From Portulaca oleracea (Eukaryota; Streptophyta; Magnoliopsida; Caryophyllales; Portulacaceae): a DNA stretch of 64,000 bases. Location: contig CM055888.1 of NCBI GenBank assembly GCA_029582165.1, positions 16,105,501-16,169,500 of the forward strand. The letters are read 5' to 3'. The translations under genes were made by a program, and so were the position numbers. The notes under the pieces were generated by a model. That model did not search any database and was not told where the DNA came from. It saw only the letters and a program-made list of their open reading frames with translations. Shown here piece after piece: positions 60,635 through 64,000 of the stretch (within the stretch, counting starts at the first letter, position 1; the number at the start of each line of letters is the position of its first letter).

Positions 60635-61943
60635 TGATAAGTGCATTATTTGCACTTATTTTTAGGTGTTTTAGAAGCATAATCATGGTAAATTTGGGCT
60701 AAAAAGGTGTTTAATCTTCCCCATTTCTCTATTTATGCTTGGTCTTTGCGTTTTTGGCAATGATTTGCATGTTCAGAGCCAAAAAGTTGATTTTTGGAGC
60801 AAATTTGGTAAGGCCAAGGGTACCACGGGCATCAACTACTGTTGATAAGACCGTGGTAAAAATTTCAGCAAGAAATGAGCAGAAAATACCGAGACAGCGC
60901 CAACCTCGGGCTGCCCGTGGTTACAGCCACGGACCGTGGTTGACGCTGTTTCCTCACGCTGGCAGTTATTCTCACGGGAATTAATTGGGAAAGAGGGAGA
61001 CAGCAGTTAATCACTTATTCTGGGCGAAAAAGAGAGATTTTTGAGAGGAATTCTCCACCAAAAACACCTTCATTCATCAAGAATCAATTCGAAGGCATTG
61101 AAGATTTGGAATTCGAGAAGAAGCACGCAACACTCTTGTGAAGTTCTTGAGAGGATCCTACGAATTTCTCCTTAGTGTTTGCTTTACTCTTCTCACTTTC
61201 TCTTTCTTAATTCTAGAATTGATTACCATGTTTAGAACGTATTTCTTGTTTTCAATGAATACTTGTGAGTAGATTTCGTTCTTTCTAGGGTTTTATGAAC
61301 CATTAATATGGAGTTTGATTAGAAATGTTCTAGTTTGTACTTGAATTCTCAATTGAATCAATAGAAGGTTGCGTTTTTCTTGCTTACGAATGTTCTTAAG
61401 GCCTTGGATGTTTGTAATTCAGAGATTAACCTAAGAAGTATCGAAAGGTGAATTAGGGGAATTTGACCACCAATCCTTCTACCTTGGCCTACGAAAGTTG
61501 AAAAAGGAGTAGTAGACTAGGGAATCATAAGATAACCCGATCTTGCTTAGACCTTCAATTCCGTTTAACCTGAAAAGCAGACGAAAGTTGTTGATTAGGT
61601 TAGTCAGGATAATTCTATTTAGCATCGAAAGGGCGATAGAATTTAGAGGTTATCGATTCTTGATTCGTTTGAGTTACTTTCTTGTGCATGCTTTAATTTG
61701 GCTTTCAGACCCTGTTGTTAGGTGAGTAAAACCCTAGAAGACTTCATCCATCGAATTACCTCGAGTTAATCCTTTCCTGTCCACCTTAGTTTTAGTTAGT
61801 TCATTAGAAATTATTAAAAATCATCAAACCCGATTGGCTTAGCAATTAAGTAGAGGGATAGTTCACTGCGTTACTAGACTAAGTCCCTGTGGGATCGACC
61901 TTGACATTGCTACAATAGTACCCGTGCGCTTACGGCCCTGTCA
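60635..61943 (+). repeat. Athila 3' LTR
   Basis: 1309 bp, about 97% identical by eye to the 5' LTR. Ends GCCCTGTCA at the GGTTC duplication. Confidence 0.95.
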
Positions 61944-62089
61944 GGTTCGGGGGACTGGACCGAAGACCGAACTTCAATATTGTCTGGACCGAGGAGTGGA
62001 CCGAATTATATTCGGTCCTTTCAGTCCAGTACTCGGTCCAGTCTAGTCTAGTCGATTTTTCGGTCCGGACTGGATTATGAATAGCCCTA

Positions 62090-62345
62090 ATGTACACCAA
62101 GATGCAGGGCCTAGTCTTTGCCAATTCTCTGTAACAAGAGCAAAAGATTGGGAAGAGGTTCCATGGACAACAACAGGTGATGGATGACATGCTGCAGGCC
62201 ATCACAAAAATCAATGAAATGCTAAGCCTAAATGCTGAAGGAGATGATGATGAGGTCAATGGGTACGAATCTGAACCTGAGCTCATCAAAACACCGGCAG
62301 TAGGAGAGTCAGGGGGTTCCGAGTCATTCAAGGGGAAGTCCAAAT
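62090..62345 (+). pseudogene. Continuation of the Retand gag region after the nested insertions
   Basis: Reads MQGLVFANSL, a stop, then QEQKIGKRF, VMDDMLQAITKINEMLSLNA and an acidic tail (EGDDDEVNGYESEPEL), in the style of a coiled gag segment. Joins the part ending at 48147. After 62345 the sequence switches to another repeat family. Confidence 0.5.
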
Positions 62346-62650
62346 AAGCAAAGATGAATTCTGTTTTTTTTTTTTATAAAAAAATAACACCTTTTGGTTA
62401 GAGGACAAGGGGATATTTTTTTTTTAAAAAAAAACACCTTTTGGCTAGAGGACATGGAGAATAATAAGGTGTTATTTAAAAACATTAAAATTCATTTGCA
62501 TTTGTTGTCATAACGTACATCAGTTTAGTCAAGATTTTAATTTTTTCTATCATATAAAACCGTCATCGAATATGTCAACATTGGAATAATTTCGGGGTCA
62601 TTATTATCAACACCTCCAAACTACATTCTACAGTATAATATTATTTAAAA
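62346..62650. repeat. Diverged relative of the 39147-39721 TIR element
   Basis: Begins AATAAGCAAAGATGAATTCT as at 39374 and later has ACACCTCCAAACTACATTCT and ACAGTATAATATTATTTAAA, matching the right half of that element with many changes. Includes two direct copies of ACACCTTTTGGYTAGAGGAC. Confidence 0.55.
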
Positions 62651-62654
62651 GGGA

Positions 62655-63285
62655 AATTGGATTTTAATAATACGAACATTAGGCCATATAAGACTTAATA
62701 ATACGAACTTTTGGTTTGATGATTAATAATACGAACTTTGACCCCCTATTGCCCCAAACAGTACGCCACCGAGTTAAGTTGAACTTAACTCGGTGGCGAT
62801 CTGATGTGGCAACCAGAGGGGTTTGTTTGTCTTTATTATATATATAGTCAGCATTTGACTTATCCAACTCACCTCTCTTCCACCTCACTATCTCCTCCTT
62901 TCCTCTTTCTCATTTCTCTCAATTTGACGGTCATCAATATTTCCTTCCTTTTCTTCTCTCTTTCACTCTCAAAAAGCTCGCCCAAATTCACCTGCTCAAT
63001 TTCAAAACACAATCTGCCATTGTCATCTCCTCAAATACTCCTTCTCTCTCTCACGGTCACTGCAACCACTTTCGAGCAGAAATCCTAACCAGACCCAACC
63101 ACCACCACCTGGGGCCATTGTCACCACCACTTCACTCCCAAATGCTCTAACACTGACCTCATCACTCCGTCACTCAAACAGAAACCGCCCCAAATTCCTC
63201 CTCATTACAACGAAGAGGTCGTCAGTCAAAGGGAACAACAATGGGGTCTCTGGTTCCATTGTAGGACCATAATCTCCTCCCTGAT
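62655..63285. other. TIR-element arm with triple repeat and exon-like sequence
   Basis: GGAAATTGGATTTTAATAAT followed by three spaced copies of AATAATACGAAC (about 62668, 62698, 62727), parallel to 43739. Then come a perfect palindrome (62765-62797) and a CT-rich, leader-like stretch (62870-62990). The right end was not found. Short frames lack support. Confidence 0.45.
62765..62797. repeat. Perfect 16 bp palindrome with 1 base loop
   Basis: GCCACCGAGTTAAGTT, one G, then AACTTAACTCGGTGGC. Confidence 0.95.
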
Positions 63286-64000
63286 TGTAACAACCCGTAT
63301 TTTTAAACTTTTTTTATTACGCTAATTAAAATCTTAATTTCAATTCTAGTACATTATTTGATTTAATTAACTACATTTTCTTTACTTTTCAATTAACTAT
63401 AGTTACTCAAGTGTGAGTAATTTCAAAAATTAAATTTTAGCTTACTAATTGTAAATATTATAAATTTCCATACTCCACACATTTTCCATATTTCATTTGT
63501 TTATTTGCAAAATGATAGTGATATTTTATATTACACACATTATTCATATTATACTTACTAAATAGTAATATTTTTATATTTCACACCTTTACTTTCCATA
63601 TTTTATAAACTAATCTTTTTATGCACATTTTCCTTATTTTGTACAAAATATTACTTATAAATATATTACTCCTATTTACTTTTGATATAATCAAAGGAGT
63701 AAAATTATTTTATATTTCATATTTCACACGTTTTAGTTATTGAATTACCATTAGTAAATGTTTTTAATTGGTTTTTAAAAAAGATAATTCCACCACCACC
63801 TCATCTCCCTCTCATGTACATCTTCTTCTTCCTCAAGCTTCACCAATGGCTTCCTTTTGCAACTTTCATGGCAAATTTAAATTGCTCTTCTTCTCTCCAT
63901 TTGACAACAAAACCTATATTGGTGACTCATCCAAGCTATACAATCTACAAAATTTACTATAAATAACCATCCAATCAACATCAAAACACCATCACCATAA
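63286..64000 (+). repeat. Possible LTR start running off the right edge
   Basis: TGTAACAACCCGTATTTTTA resembles the 5' end of chromovirus-type LTRs (compare TGTAAAACCCCGAAAAATTC in LTR-B). It is followed by very AT-rich DNA. The other end is outside the window. Confidence 0.35.

Larger units (their letters stand above)
49060..61943 (+). mobile_element. Athila-type Ty3/gypsy retrotransposon, complete structure, coding parts broken
   Basis: 5' LTR 49060-50367 and 3' LTR 60635-61943, both TG...CA, flanked by identical GGTTC (49055-49059, 61944-61948). By eye the LTRs differ at about 39 of 1308 positions (about 3%), so the insertion is fairly young. Order: LTR, primer site, gag, protease, reverse transcriptase, RNase H, integrase, spacer with tandem hairpins, Athila ORF1-like frame, long spacer, polypurine tract, LTR. 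That is the Athila layout. Frameshifts and stops in gag, pol and ORF1 make it non-autonomous. Confidence 0.95.
48148..62089. mobile_element. hAT-like MITE (GGACCGA repeats) split by the Athila insertion
   Basis: The left end TGGGGCTGTTCATCGGTCCG and the right end, reverse-complemented TAGGGCTATTCATAATCCAG, both have dense subterminal GGACCGA / TCGGTCC repeats (48165-48270, 61950-62070). Removing Athila and one GGTTC rejoins the sequence smoothly, leaving an element of about 1.05 kb. No 8 bp duplication is evident at the outer ends. The arm between 48290 and 49010 holds only weak frames. Confidence 0.7.

Noticed and set aside
48148..62089. Claiming an 8 bp hAT duplication for the outer element
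   Set aside because: The flanks TACAGTCC and ATGTACAC do not match; the element is called from its ends and subterminal repeats only.

Overview
This window is nuclear DNA of a flowering plant, most likely a eudicot. The three host genes have many small GT-AG introns and plant-type products, and the rest is AT-rich and filled with plant transposable elements (Athila and Tat/Retand-type Ty3-gypsy, Copia, LINE, Stowaway and hAT MITEs, Mutator-like elements, and a Cassandra-type element with 5S rRNA in its LTRs). I cannot name the species; Caryophyllales is only a guess.

Layout. 45-3341 (minus): a glycosyltransferase family 92 gene whose 3' end lies off the left edge. 5711-6765: a decayed Copia LTR plus gag. 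7528-20946 (minus): a complete 16-exon folylpolyglutamate synthase gene (631 codons read through), with a 5'-truncated LINE and several MITEs in its introns. 21688-23054: MITEs nested inside MITEs. About 23350-30120: a decayed Athila-like LTR split by a 5.1 kb composite element (24702-29777). That composite has 293 bp Cassandra-type LTRs with antisense 5S rRNA at each end and a 3.7 kb foreign, Tekay-like LTR in the middle, all bounded by one TAATG target duplication. 30885-37480 (minus): a complete 14-exon gene for a protein joining a GNAT acetyltransferase domain to a tandem BRCT pair (651 codons read through), with a TATA box and an E2F-like site just upstream. 38.1-45.1 kb: a cluster of TIR elements, two of them with 9 bp target duplications and exon-like cargo (Pack-MULE type). 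45115-62345: a three-layer nest, with a Tat/Retand retrotransposon interrupted by a hAT-like MITE, itself interrupted by a 12.9 kb Athila element with 1.3 kb LTRs and a GGTTC duplication. 62346-64000: further TIR-element sequence and a possible LTR start at the right edge.

The three host genes are all on the minus strand and show no functional link: a membrane-anchored glycosyltransferase, a folate-polyglutamylating enzyme with an organelle-type leader, and a putative chromatin or DNA-repair factor. All exon boundaries were read by eye from GT-AG sites and phase, and no alignment was run. The most unusual features are the Cassandra/Tekay composite, the GNAT-BRCT gene, and the cluster of TIR elements carrying leader-like sequence.
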